Below are positions 1-6,887 of a stretch of DNA of 12,698 nucleotides, piece by piece; within the stretch, counting starts at the first letter, position 1, and each line of letters starts with the position of its first letter. Position numbers and translations under genes: made by a program. Where the stretch lies: NCBI GenBank assembly GCA_002348535.1, contig DEBL01000339.1, forward strand, positions 1-12,698, read 5' to 3'. The notes below the pieces were generated by a model. The model was not told the DNA's origin. It did not search any database and saw only the letters and a program-made list of their open reading frames with translations. Origin of the DNA: Deltaproteobacteria bacterium UBA2957. GTDB taxonomy: Bacteria > Myxococcota_A > UBA796.

Positions 1-2525
1 TCTTTCAGATCCATCTCTGCGATTTTGTACCCGTCTCGCTCTGCAACCAACTGACCCAATCGAGTTTTCGCATCCTCCGACGGGTTCTCCGACATCACCA
101 ATATGCATTGTCCGGGCTCATCACCTTGGCCGACATGACCGCGAAGCCTGTGCAGTCGGGCCAACTCATGGTGGTCTGCATGCTCCACCACCACGACCAC
201 CGCGTTGGTCAAGGGAGGCGCCTCTTCAATGTGCGTTGTGGAAACCAGCACATCCAAACGACGATGCCGAAAGTCTTCAAAGACACGCAGGCGATCATCA
301 CGACTCATGGCCGAGCAGTAGACGCCGATGCGCGCGCCCTCGAGCGCCTCAGCCTGCAACCCACTCGCATACTGAAGGGCTTGATCCGGACTGAGCAAGT
401 CACCGGCCTCGCCAACTGGAAACACGACGTAAGCCTGCCGGCCTTCGTCGACGGCCGCTCGCACCTCCGCGTAGGCATCCAGTCGTTGGCTCTGCTCGTA
501 TACACTCGCCGTACATCGAACGGGGTAGTCATTCGCCACTGTAGACACTTGGTACTCGCCAAACACGGTTAACGTCAGGCTGCTCGGAATCGGGGTATCG
601 GTGATCACAAGCAGGTCTGGATTGGGTCCCTCTGCCACAAGGGCCGCCGGATCGGCAGTACCGTACTCATTGCGTTCTTCAACAACAACGAGCCCGAGCT
701 TCTTCCACTTCACCTTCGCGTCCAACATCGCATGGGTACCAAACACCACCTGACACTCGCCCCGAGCAATCGCATCGATTTGCCCTCGATTTGGAGTTCC
801 GGGAACCAACGCAGGCGCATGCCCAACGGAACGGAACAAGCCGTCTGAAAACAGGAACCGCCGCTCAGCACTTTCGGCATCGGGCAACACAAAGAGGACC
901 TGCGACTTGTTCTCGATCACGATCGCAGATGCCAGCAGGGCGATGGTGTGCTTATCGGTTCCGACTTCTCCTTGGAGGAGTCGGACCATCGCATGTCCGC
1001 TATTTAAATCGCGTCGAATCTCTGAGAAGACGCGCTCGGCCGAGTCGCTCAGTCGCAGTTGGCGCTGCACACTGAGTTCACCAATCAGTCCGTGAATCGC
1101 TTTGTGTGAAATGCCTCGCTCGCGGTTCCGACTCCGCGCACGCCAGCCGATTCCGGCCTGCAGCAACAAGAGTTCCTCGAAGGCCAGTCGCGACCGACCC
1201 CTACGGGCGTTGTTGTTGGGAAAATGTGCGTCCCGAAGCGCTTCGTCCAGCCGCATCAGTTTGTGATTGTCGACGAGTTTCTGAGGCAGAGGCTCTCGCA
1301 CTCGACCCTGCAGTCGCATCAACGCTTCACCCGCAAGATTACGCAGCGTCGCGTCCTCAACGCCTTCGATCCCATAGGAAGGAGTCAGTCCACTTCCCCG
1401 ACCGTCCATCCCAACCGGCTCAGCCTCAAATAAGGTCCACTGCTCATCGTCTTCAGACGGTGCCCCAACAAAGGCAAGCTCCATGCCACGACGCCAGTTG
1501 GTCCACCCACGGGGACGAGACCCCATCCAAGCCAGCCGCATGAGGCCCACATGTCGTACATCGATCTCGACTTCATAGCGACGCATGTGGGGTGACAATC
1601 GGGCACGAAGTGACCGTAGTTTTCCTCGGACCATCACAGGGTCATCATGGCTGCCAAGGTCAATGTCGTCTGCCTGTTGTTCATCACCGGTTCCGACAGC
1701 ACCAAACTTTGCCGGCCGAACCCGACCGTGCTGCTGCGGCGGACGAGCAAGAAAGTCACCAACTGTGACCATATCCAGTTCGGCCAGTACTGCGAGTTCA
1801 TCGAATGTCAGCACACCGAGTTCGCTCAGTGGCATGCCTGAACCTTCTGCATGCCCCCAGTCCAAACGGCGCGGCGGACGCTCATTCGATCGAGGTGACC
1901 GTGCAGGGAGGTTCAACCATGCGTAGGGGTCGACCGCTTCTTCCACAACCTCTGGCTTGGCCGGCGTTTCGCCTGCCGCGTCAGTCGACTGTTCTGCATG
2001 CGCTTCTTCTGCAACGACTGCAACACTCTCAGTGTCGCTCGTCGATCCCGCGTCCCCGCCCGACTCCACCGCAGCCTCCGGCTGCTCCGATGCGCCCGAA
2101 TTCTCCGATACGGCATCGATCTCGCCCGACTTCTCTGCCGGCGACTCCGTTCGCTTCTGACGATCCCGTCGAGAAGGCTTGGAGAGTCTGGACTTTCGCT
2201 CAAGATCGTGGCGTCGCGCACCCAACTCACCGAGAGAGACCACGGCCTCCAACAGGTCCCGAGAGGACGACACAATTTCACCGCGTCGGGCCGTATCACT
2301 ATCGTCAAAGGAGACCCATAGTGCAGTCAAGTTCTGCACTACCGATTTCAACTCATCGGTGAGGTCCGCTTGACCGGCAATCCGTGTCAACAAGCGCGTT
2401 ACGCCGGCGCCGGTGTAGTTCGCGGATGCTAACCGGCTTTCGTCGAGGCCGACCCATTCAATGGTTCGGCGCACTGAGGCCAAGTCAGCCCAGGCCGCAA
2501 GGCTGGACTCAATCTGTTCAGACAT
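1..2525 (-). CDS. RecG-like protein with degenerate helicase motifs (3' end outside window)
   Basis: The frame is open from ATG 2525 to the window edge (841 codons, no stop). GGAGG lies 4 nt before the ATG, and greA ends 8 nt upstream. Domain order matches RecG: an N-terminal helical region (about 1-120), a low-complexity acidic linker (about 126-200), a wedge/OB domain (about 296-375), and two helicase lobes (about 480-841). Family landmarks remain: LTPSYGIEG, RLAFEELLLLQ, RLLQG, GTHAM, GRQAYVV and a closing IAEMDLK. The catalytic motifs are altered. Walker A GDVGSGKT is GEVGTDKH (519-526; Lys525 kept). DEQH is EERN (616-619). TATPIPR is TDTPIPS. The Q-motif glutamine is Glu. HGRM is CSAM. 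Motif VI RGRVGRG is RGHVGQG (795-801), losing both arginines. RecG normally remodels stalled forks using ATP. This copy probably cannot hydrolyse ATP but may still bind branched DNA. The family call is secure; inactivity is inferred. Confidence 0.88.
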   Translation of the reverse strand, partial: MSEQIESSLAAWADLASVRRTIEWVGLDESRLASANYTGAGVTRLLTRIAGQADLTDELKSVVQNLTALWVSFDDSDTARRGEIVSSSRDLLEAVVSLGELGARRHDLERKSRLSKPSRRDRQKRTESPAEKSGEIDAVSENSGASEQPEAAVESGGDAGSTSDTESVAVVAEEAHAEQSTDAAGETPAKPEVVEEAVDPYAWLNLPARSPRSNERPPRRLDWGHAEGSGMPLSELGVLTFDELAVLAELDMVTVGDFLARPPQQHGRVRPAKFGAVGTGDEQQADDIDLGSHDDPVMVRGKLRSLRARLSPHMRRYEVEIDVRHVGLMRLAWMGSRPRGWTNWRRGMELAFVGAPSEDDEQWTLFEAEPVGMDGRGSGLTPSYGIEGVEDATLRNLAGEALMRLQGRVREPLPQKLVDNHKLMRLDEALRDAHFPNNNARRGRSRLAFEELLLLQAGIGWRARSRNRERGISHKAIHGLIGELSVQRQLRLSDSAERVFSEIRRDLNSGHAMVRLLQGEVGTDKHTIALLASAIVIENKSQVLFVLPDAESAERRFLFSDGLFRSVGHAPALVPGTPNRGQIDAIARGECQVVFGTHAMLDAKVKWKKLGLVVVEERNEYGTADPAALVAEGPNPDLLVITDTPIPSSLTLTVFGEYQVSTVANDYPVRCTASVYEQSQRLDAYAEVRAAVDEGRQAYVVFPVGEAGDLLSPDQALQYASGLQAEALEGARIGVYCSAMSRDDRLRVFEDFRHRRLDVLVSTTHIEEAPPLTNAVVVVVEHADHHELARLHRLRGHVGQGDEPGQCILVMSENPSEDAKTRLGQLVAERDGYKIAEMDLK

Positions 2526-2533
2526 GGTGCCTC

Positions 2534-3010
2534 CTATTCGTACAGTACGTCGGTGATGACCAGTTTTCGGTCGCCACCGGGTGCACGAACAGTGACTTCA
2601 TCATCCACTTCTTGGCCGATCAGGGCCCGAGCAATCGGACTCAACACAGATATTAAACCGCTCTTCACATCTGACTCGTCTTCACCCACGATTCGATACC
2701 GCGACTCGGCTTCCGTCTCGACATCTTCGACCACCACTGTAGTACCGAAAACCACGCGGTCGGAAGGCTGCATTTTCGTCACATCGATGACTTCCGAAGC
2801 CGCCAACTTCGACTCCATGTCGCGGATACGTCCCTCCGTCAGACTCTGGCGTTCTTTTGCGTCTTCGTACTCAGAGTTTTCAGACAAATCTCCGTGGGCG
2901 CGCGCTTCTTCGATATCTTTGACGATCTGCGGGCGCACCACTTCCTTTAAATGTTTGAGCGTCTCGGAAAGCTTTTTGTGACCTTCCGGCGTCATGGGAT
3001 GGCGCTGCAT
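2534..3010 (-). CDS. greA: Transcription elongation factor GreA
   Basis: This 158-residue protein has the standard GreA length and architecture. GreA enters the secondary channel of RNA polymerase and stimulates cleavage of backtracked RNA. The N-terminal coiled coil carries the conserved tip GDLSENSEYEDAKE (about residues 40-53), including the acidic pair that acts at the polymerase active site. The C-terminal FKBP-like domain contains SPIARALIGQEVDDEV. The start is ATG 3010, preceded by AGAGG about 5 nt upstream. The gene lies 85 bp downstream of pyrC' and 8 bp upstream of the recG-like gene, so it is probably cotranscribed at least with the latter. Nothing about it looks degenerate, in contrast to the genes on either side. 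Confidence 0.96.
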   Translation of the reverse strand: MQRHPMTPEGHKKLSETLKHLKEVVRPQIVKDIEEARAHGDLSENSEYEDAKERQSLTEGRIRDMESKLAASEVIDVTKMQPSDRVVFGTTVVVEDVETEAESRYRIVGEDESDVKSGLISVLSPIARALIGQEVDDEVTVRAPGGDRKLVITDVLYE

Positions 3011-3031
3011 TGAAACCTCTTTGGTAGTCGA

Positions 3032-3066
3032 TTTGGCCGGTTCAACGGTAGACCGGTCCAGCCAAA
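3032..3066 (-). other. Inverted repeat in pyrC'-greA spacer
   Basis: In the minus-strand transcript, UUUGGCUGG (3066-3058) can pair with CCGGCCAAA (3040-3032). This gives 9 bp, one of them G-U, around a 17-nt loop. No U-run follows, so it is not a classical intrinsic terminator. It lies in the leader just before greA and could be a processing or leader structure, or chance in GC-rich DNA. Confidence 0.3.
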
Positions 3067-3095
3067 CCTCGATTCAACCTATCTAGTGTATCTGA

Positions 3096-4373
3096 TCACA
3101 AGGTTCGAGGCCCGTAGATGATGCATCCGTCGCGTACGGTGAGGGCAATTTCGCCTCGCAGTTCACTCCCTTCGAGGGGCTCATTGATTCCTTTTGATCG
3201 ATACGGACCGCAGACTGTCCGGCGCACCGACGCATCGAAGACCACGATATCCGCAACAGCGCCCGACTCAATCGATGCACGGCGACCGATTACGGCTGCC
3301 GGCGCCACGGCCATTGCACGGACCACAGAGTGCACATCGTCAATGGCCGTCAGCGCAGCCGAGAGAGCGGTTTCGAGCCCCATCGCCCCGGGCTTCGCAA
3401 ACATGTATTCCAGTTCTTTCTCAAGCCGTGTCAATGGCACATGGTCCGCTGTGATGCACCCAATCGTACCTTCGCTGACTCCTTGAACGAGCGCAACCCG
3501 GTCTGAATCCGACCGAAGCGGTGGCAAGAGGCGTGTGGCCGTGTCGTAAACCGATTTATCGACCGCTGAATCGGTCATCAGCAGATGACGGGCGGGTACG
3601 GCAGCAGAGATGGGCAACCCCTCGGTTTGAGCATGTCGAAGTTGATTGACCGACGTGGCCGTCGTGACTTGAGACAAGTGAACGGATGCCCCGGTCAAGC
3701 GCGCAAACGCGACGGCTTGAGCAACTCCCAGTTCTTCAGCCGCAGCGGGGATTCCACGCAGCCCGACTTGGCTGGACACTATGCCTTCGTGCATCACGCC
3801 TGACCGTTCCAACTCTTGGTTGCTAGGACGCAGCATCACGGGGTGCCCGAACGGGCGCGCGTAATCCAACGCACGACGAAGCAGTGCGGCATTGGCCATG
3901 CACAGTCGACCGTCCGAAAAGGCAACAGCGCCAGCTTCCGCCATGCGACCCAGCTCGCTCAACTTCTCACCTGCGAGACCAACGGTCAATGCTCCGGCAA
4001 CATCAATACGAGCGCCGGTGACGGCGGCGGCACGCCCCAGAACCTCCGAAACGGCGACCGGTGTATCAATCACTGGGTCTGTGCGCGGTGAGCACACGAT
4101 GGTCGTAAATCCACCCGCAGCGCCTGCTTCAGAACCCGAGGACAAGTCCTCTCTCCACGTCTTGCCCGGGTCCCCAAGCTCGGCACCAAGGTCGGTAAAC
4201 CCCGGCGCGACCACTTTGCCTGCACAGTCGACGACCCGACCCTCCGCCGAGTCGCTTCGCTCGGCAACAGACACAATGCGACGCCCCTGAACGATGACAT
4301 CACGCACCGAATCCGTCCCGGTGAGCGGGCACACAACGCGTCCGCCTCGAAGGATCAATCGATCAGACTGCAT
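3096..4373 (-). CDS. pyrC': Non-catalytic dihydroorotase-like protein (PyrC'-type ATCase partner)
   Basis: This is a class I dihydroorotase/amidohydrolase-fold protein of 425 residues. I start it at ATG 4373 because GGAGG lies 8 nt upstream; ATGs at 4379 and 4388 fit that site poorly. Family blocks remain: APGFTDL, AGGFTTIVC, GAVAFSDG, GIPAAAEE, LPPLRS and MGLETALS. The active site is dismantled. The HxH of DLHVHLREPG is Gly and Glu in DLGAELGDPG (residues 63 and 65), which also loses the substrate Arg. The ligand His of SHCED is Arg in LRPSN, and that of AHVS is Gln in SQVT. The Asp of TDH is kept. DHOase normally makes dihydroorotate from carbamoyl aspartate, which is implausible here. In Pseudomonas an inactive PyrC' is needed to assemble PyrB, and overlap with pyrB (11 nt) supports the same role. 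An active DHOase should exist elsewhere in the genome. Confidence 0.87.
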   Translation of the reverse strand: MQSDRLILRGGRVVCPLTGTDSVRDVIVQGRRIVSVAERSDSAEGRVVDCAGKVVAPGFTDLGAELGDPGKTWREDLSSGSEAGAAGGFTTIVCSPRTDPVIDTPVAVSEVLGRAAAVTGARIDVAGALTVGLAGEKLSELGRMAEAGAVAFSDGRLCMANAALLRRALDYARPFGHPVMLRPSNQELERSGVMHEGIVSSQVGLRGIPAAAEELGVAQAVAFARLTGASVHLSQVTTATSVNQLRHAQTEGLPISAAVPARHLLMTDSAVDKSVYDTATRLLPPLRSDSDRVALVQGVSEGTIGCITADHVPLTRLEKELEYMFAKPGAMGLETALSAALTAIDDVHSVVRAMAVAPAAVIGRRASIESGAVADIVVFDASVRRTVCGPYRSKGINEPLEGSELRGEIALTVRDGCIIYGPRTL

Positions 4374-5304
4374 TGGCATCCCCTCCAATCGGCTCCCCGC
4401 CGAGCAGCAAGTACAGCAGCGCCATCCGAACGGCGACCCCGTTGGTCACCTGCTCAAGAATCACGCTCTGCTTTCCATCCGCCACCGCGGGACTCATCTC
4501 TACGCCCCGATTGATTGGGCCCGGGTGCATCACAAGAACGTCCGGCCTCGCCTTATTGAGGCGATCGAGGTCAAGCCCATAGAATCGACTGTATTCGTTA
4601 ACGGTTGACATCATCCCGGGCTGCAGTCGCTCTCGCTGGATCCGCAGCATCATGACGACATCCGCGTCCTCCACTACCTCGTCGATGCTGTGGCGAACCT
4701 CGACGCCGAGGTGAGTCATGCTCGGAGGGCACATTGTCCCAGGCCCAGCAACTACAACCTTGGCGCCCATGGTGGTGAGCCCAAAGATGTTCGAGCGGGC
4801 GACGCGACTGTGGTACACATCACCGACGATCGCAACGGTCTTTCCCTCGAGCGTTCCCAAGTGGTCCCGCATGGTGAGCATGTCCAAGAGCGCCTGACTG
4901 GGGTGCTCATTGATCCCGTCACCGGCGTTGAGGACCGACCACGGAAACGCCTTGGCGAGCATGTGTGGTGCACCGGCGGCCGAATGACGAATGATGATGG
5001 CATCCGGTTTCATGGCGTCGATGTTGCGCGCTGTATCCATCAAGGTCTCGCCTTTCTTAGTGGAGCTGGAGCTCGCAGAGAAGCCGAGTGTGTCCGCACT
5101 AAGGCGTTTGGCGGCAAGATCAAAACTCATGCGAGTCCGGGTCGAGTTCTCCATAAAAAAGGTGACTACCGTGCGCCCACGGAGCGTCGGAACTTTCTTG
5201 ATCTGCCGCTCAGAAACGTTCCGAAAACGTTCGGCAGTGTTGAGAATTTCGGTGATCTCTTCTCGACTGACGTCGCGCAGCCCGAGCATGTCTTTCCGGT
5301 TCAT
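4363..5304 (-). CDS. pyrB: Aspartate carbamoyltransferase catalytic subunit
   Basis: ATCase condenses carbamoyl phosphate and aspartate in the committed step of pyrimidine synthesis. At 313 residues it has normal catalytic-chain length. The carbamoyl-phosphate loop ENSTRTRMSF is present (residues about 53-62), as are the mobile lysine loop SSTKKGETL, the RH of IIIRHSAAGAPH, NAGDGINEHPSQALLD, GDVYHSRVARSN, the aspartate-binding LRIQRER and HPGPINRG. I see no missing catalytic residue. Its ATG overlaps the pyrR stop (ATGA), and its 3' end overlaps pyrC', so the three are probably translationally coupled. No pyrI regulatory-chain gene is seen. The neighbouring inactive DHOase-like protein suggests a PyrB-PyrC' complex of the Pseudomonas class. 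Confidence 0.97.
   Translation of the reverse strand: MNRKDMLGLRDVSREEITEILNTAERFRNVSERQIKKVPTLRGRTVVTFFMENSTRTRMSFDLAAKRLSADTLGFSASSSSTKKGETLMDTARNIDAMKPDAIIIRHSAAGAPHMLAKAFPWSVLNAGDGINEHPSQALLDMLTMRDHLGTLEGKTVAIVGDVYHSRVARSNIFGLTTMGAKVVVAGPGTMCPPSMTHLGVEVRHSIDEVVEDADVVMMLRIQRERLQPGMMSTVNEYSRFYGLDLDRLNKARPDVLVMHPGPINRGVEMSPAVADGKQSVILEQVTNGVAVRMALLYLLLGGEPIGGDANAV
4382..4386 (-). promoter_or_regulatory. Shine-Dalgarno site deciding the pyrC' start
   Basis: On the minus strand GGAGG is followed by 8 nt and then ATG 4373. The upstream in-frame ATGs at 4379 and 4388 are too close to the site or lie before it. It sits inside the 3' end of pyrB, as expected for translational coupling. Confidence 0.7.
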
Positions 5305-5846
5305 CTGGATTCCCCCGCCATCACCGTCACCGCATCCGCGCCACCGTCGGCATCGCCAAGCTCTACCAACACCTTGTCGGTCTTCTGGGTGCTGATGGTC
5401 CGCCCGACAAAGTCGGCTGCGATGGGCAATTCTCGATGCCCCCGATCAATGAGCACTGCAAGCTTCACCGTCCGTGGGCGACCGTAGTCGTTCACCACAT
5501 CCAGCGCGGCCCGAACCGTCCGTCCGGTAAAAAGCACATCGTCCACAAGAACGATATCTTGGCCCGTGAGCGTAAACGGCAACCGCGTTTCACCCAGCAC
5601 CGGCTTCTCCAGACCCGTGTAGAGGTCGTCTCTGTACAGCGTAATGTCGACTGTACCCGTCTGCGGTCGGACACCGGTTGACGTTTCGATTCGGTCGGCG
5701 AGCCGCTCAGAAATCGGGCGGCCGCCGGTCACGATTCCCACCAACGAATAGTCTGTGGGAACACCCAGTTGCTCAATCATCTCTGTGGCCAGACGGTCGA
5801 GCGTGCGCCCGACCTCGACCCCGTTCATTCCGGTGGTGCGGTTCAT
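5301..5846 (-). CDS. pyrR: PyrR, pyrimidine operon regulator / uracil phosphoribosyltransferase family
   Basis: This 181-residue type I phosphoribosyltransferase-fold protein carries the PRPP loop VLVDDVLFTG (99-108) and the PyrR signatures DITLYRDDL (67-75) and DRGHRELPI (134-142). In Bacillus, PyrR binds pyr mRNA in response to UMP and also has UPRTase activity. Against my recollection of B. subtilis PyrR, several residues implicated in RNA binding differ here: Thr18 is Asp17, His22 is Thr21, Arg27 is Gln26, and Arg146 is Ala143. The equivalents of His140 and Arg141 are kept. The pyrophosphate-loop KTRG is VTGG (39-42). GGAGG lies about 10 nt before ATG 5846. It is first of the coupled pyrR-pyrB-pyrC' set, the order also found in Pseudomonas. 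The family call is firm; RNA binding is doubtful. Confidence 0.94.
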   Translation of the reverse strand: MNRTTGMNGVEVGRTLDRLATEMIEQLGVPTDYSLVGIVTGGRPISERLADRIETSTGVRPQTGTVDITLYRDDLYTGLEKPVLGETRLPFTLTGQDIVLVDDVLFTGRTVRAALDVVNDYGRPRTVKLAVLIDRGHRELPIAADFVGRTISTQKTDKVLVELGDADGGADAVTVMAGESR

Positions 5847-5847
5847 T

Positions 5848-5890
5848 GGACGCCTACCTCCAAGCCCTCCCCGGGCACGGCTCGTTGCGT
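5848..5890 (-). promoter_or_regulatory. pyrR leader with possible PyrR-type motif
   Basis: Between the DUF4845-like gene and pyrR, the minus strand reads CCGGGGAGG inside a small hairpin (GCCC-GGGGA-GGGC), just upstream of the pyrR Shine-Dalgarno site. This matches the CCNGNGAGG core of the Bacillus PyrR-binding consensus but not its flanking bases. The match is short in GC-rich DNA and is not a secure regulatory call. Confidence 0.2.
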
Positions 5891-5903
5891 ATCCCGAGCG
5901 TCT

Positions 5904-6272
5904 TTAGTCGTCCATCTGAGCCACATGCTCGGTCGAGAAAGACAAGGTCCGGATGGTTTCGGAAAATGGGTAATACACATCAACTTCCCAACTGCAGGCA
6001 ACGCGGTATCCGTCTCGAAACTCGCTGAGATCACAGAACGAGGCATCGATGTAGTCTGACAAGCCGCGGTCTTGAAGCATCACGCCGAGCTTTTCGGTCG
6101 CCGATTGCACCCCCAGAATTCGCCACGTGCGCGCCGTTGTCTTCGTGATTTCTTTCATCTGCCAGTAATCCCAGTAGTAGGGACCGAATCGCTTCGTACC
6201 CACGATTCCCGCAGCGATAACGAGCAACAAGATCAGTGAAAATAAACTGATACGACCTTTCCGCTGGCGCAT
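5904..6272 (-). CDS. Single-pass membrane protein, DUF4845-like
   Basis: This 122-residue protein has a basic N-terminus (MRQRKGR), one hydrophobic segment at about residues 9-25, and a probably periplasmic C-terminal domain of about 95 residues with two cysteines. AAGGAG lies 8 nt before ATG 6272. It begins 18 nt after lepB ends. Many proteobacteria have a small one-TM protein of the DUF4845 family directly after lepB, and the size, topology and position here fit. I recognise it mainly from this context and the N-terminal pattern (short basic tail, TM, then PYYWDYW), so family membership is inferred. Its function is unknown. As the partner of an apparently inactive LepB, it could belong to a membrane complex with it. 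Confidence 0.72.
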   Translation of the reverse strand: MRQRKGRISLFSLILLLVIAAGIVGTKRFGPYYWDYWQMKEITKTTARTWRILGVQSATEKLGVMLQDRGLSDYIDASFCDLSEFRDGYRVACSWEVDVYYPFSETIRTLSFSTEHVAQMDD

Positions 6273-6290
6273 TGAACCATCTCCTTGGCC

Positions 6291-6887
6291 CTACTCTATT
6301 GACTTCCAGATTCTGCGCCAGCGAACCGTTGAAAAGCAGGGCGATAAACTCCATATCACTCGTGTTGCAACGCCCTGAATCTGGGCCGCTTCCACCGCAC
6401 CCCAGGTTCGACTGTCCGCCGCCTCGATTCGATTGTCACCCAACACAAAGTACGTGCCAGTTTTTATCCGAGCCCGAAAGTCATTTCCCCCCGGAACAAA
6501 ATCGAAGGAACGACCATTGATTTCAGCGCGCACTCCGGGGACAAACTCAGCGGTGCAAGCCTCACTCTCAACCCGTACCGTATTGGCCACTGCCGAATCG
6601 ACCGATTCTCCGTCCACAAGAAGTCTTTTATCTTTTATTTCAACCACTTGACCGCCCATCCCAACAATCCGGTAGAGCCCATAAGAGCCACCCAAATCGA
6701 CCTGAACCACATCTCCAAGACCGGGCTCTGACTGACTCACCCAAAGCGTGTCACCGCGGAGCACTCCGGGAGCCATCCCCTGCGTATGCACCAGTAGAGG
6801 ATGACCCACGACCCAGCGCACGATGGCCGCTGCAACCGCAACGGAAACGACAACCCCCACACTCCTCCAGTTGGAGTGTTCGGTCAA
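6291..6887 (-). CDS. lepB: Signal peptidase I-like protein lacking the Ser/Lys dyad
   Basis: I start this at TTG 6887, whose TTGA overlaps the lepA stop and which has GGAG 7 nt upstream, giving 198 residues. An N-terminal TM segment (about 10-28) is followed by the S26 peptidase fold. Signal peptidase I normally cleaves signal peptides on the outer face of the inner membrane with a Ser nucleophile and Lys base. Here the SGSMxPT box reads TQGMAPG, so the Ser position is Gly37. The KRVxGxPGD box reads YRIVGMGGQ, so the Lys position is Tyr72. The structural box GDNRIEAADSRTWG (150-163) is intact. I checked both codons on the strand (GGG and TAC). The protein should be proteolytically dead; the predicted-inactive S. 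aureus SpsA is a precedent. It could bind signal peptides or serve as a scaffold. A second, active signal peptidase is expected elsewhere. Confidence 0.88.
   Translation of the reverse strand: MTEHSNWRSVGVVVSVAVAAAIVRWVVGHPLLVHTQGMAPGVLRGDTLWVSQSEPGLGDVVQVDLGGSYGLYRIVGMGGQVVEIKDKRLLVDGESVDSAVANTVRVESEACTAEFVPGVRAEINGRSFDFVPGGNDFRARIKTGTYFVLGDNRIEAADSRTWGAVEAAQIQGVATRVIWSLSPCFSTVRWRRIWKSIE

Noticed and set aside
1..2525. recG-like gene as a decayed pseudogene or sequencing error
   Set aside because: There is no stop or frameshift in 841 codons, fold landmarks persist, and changes cluster at catalytic motifs, so random decay or error is unlikely.
4690..5487. A 265-codon plus-strand frame
   Set aside because: It runs antisense across pyrB and pyrR, both clearly real. 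Its composition is arbitrary.
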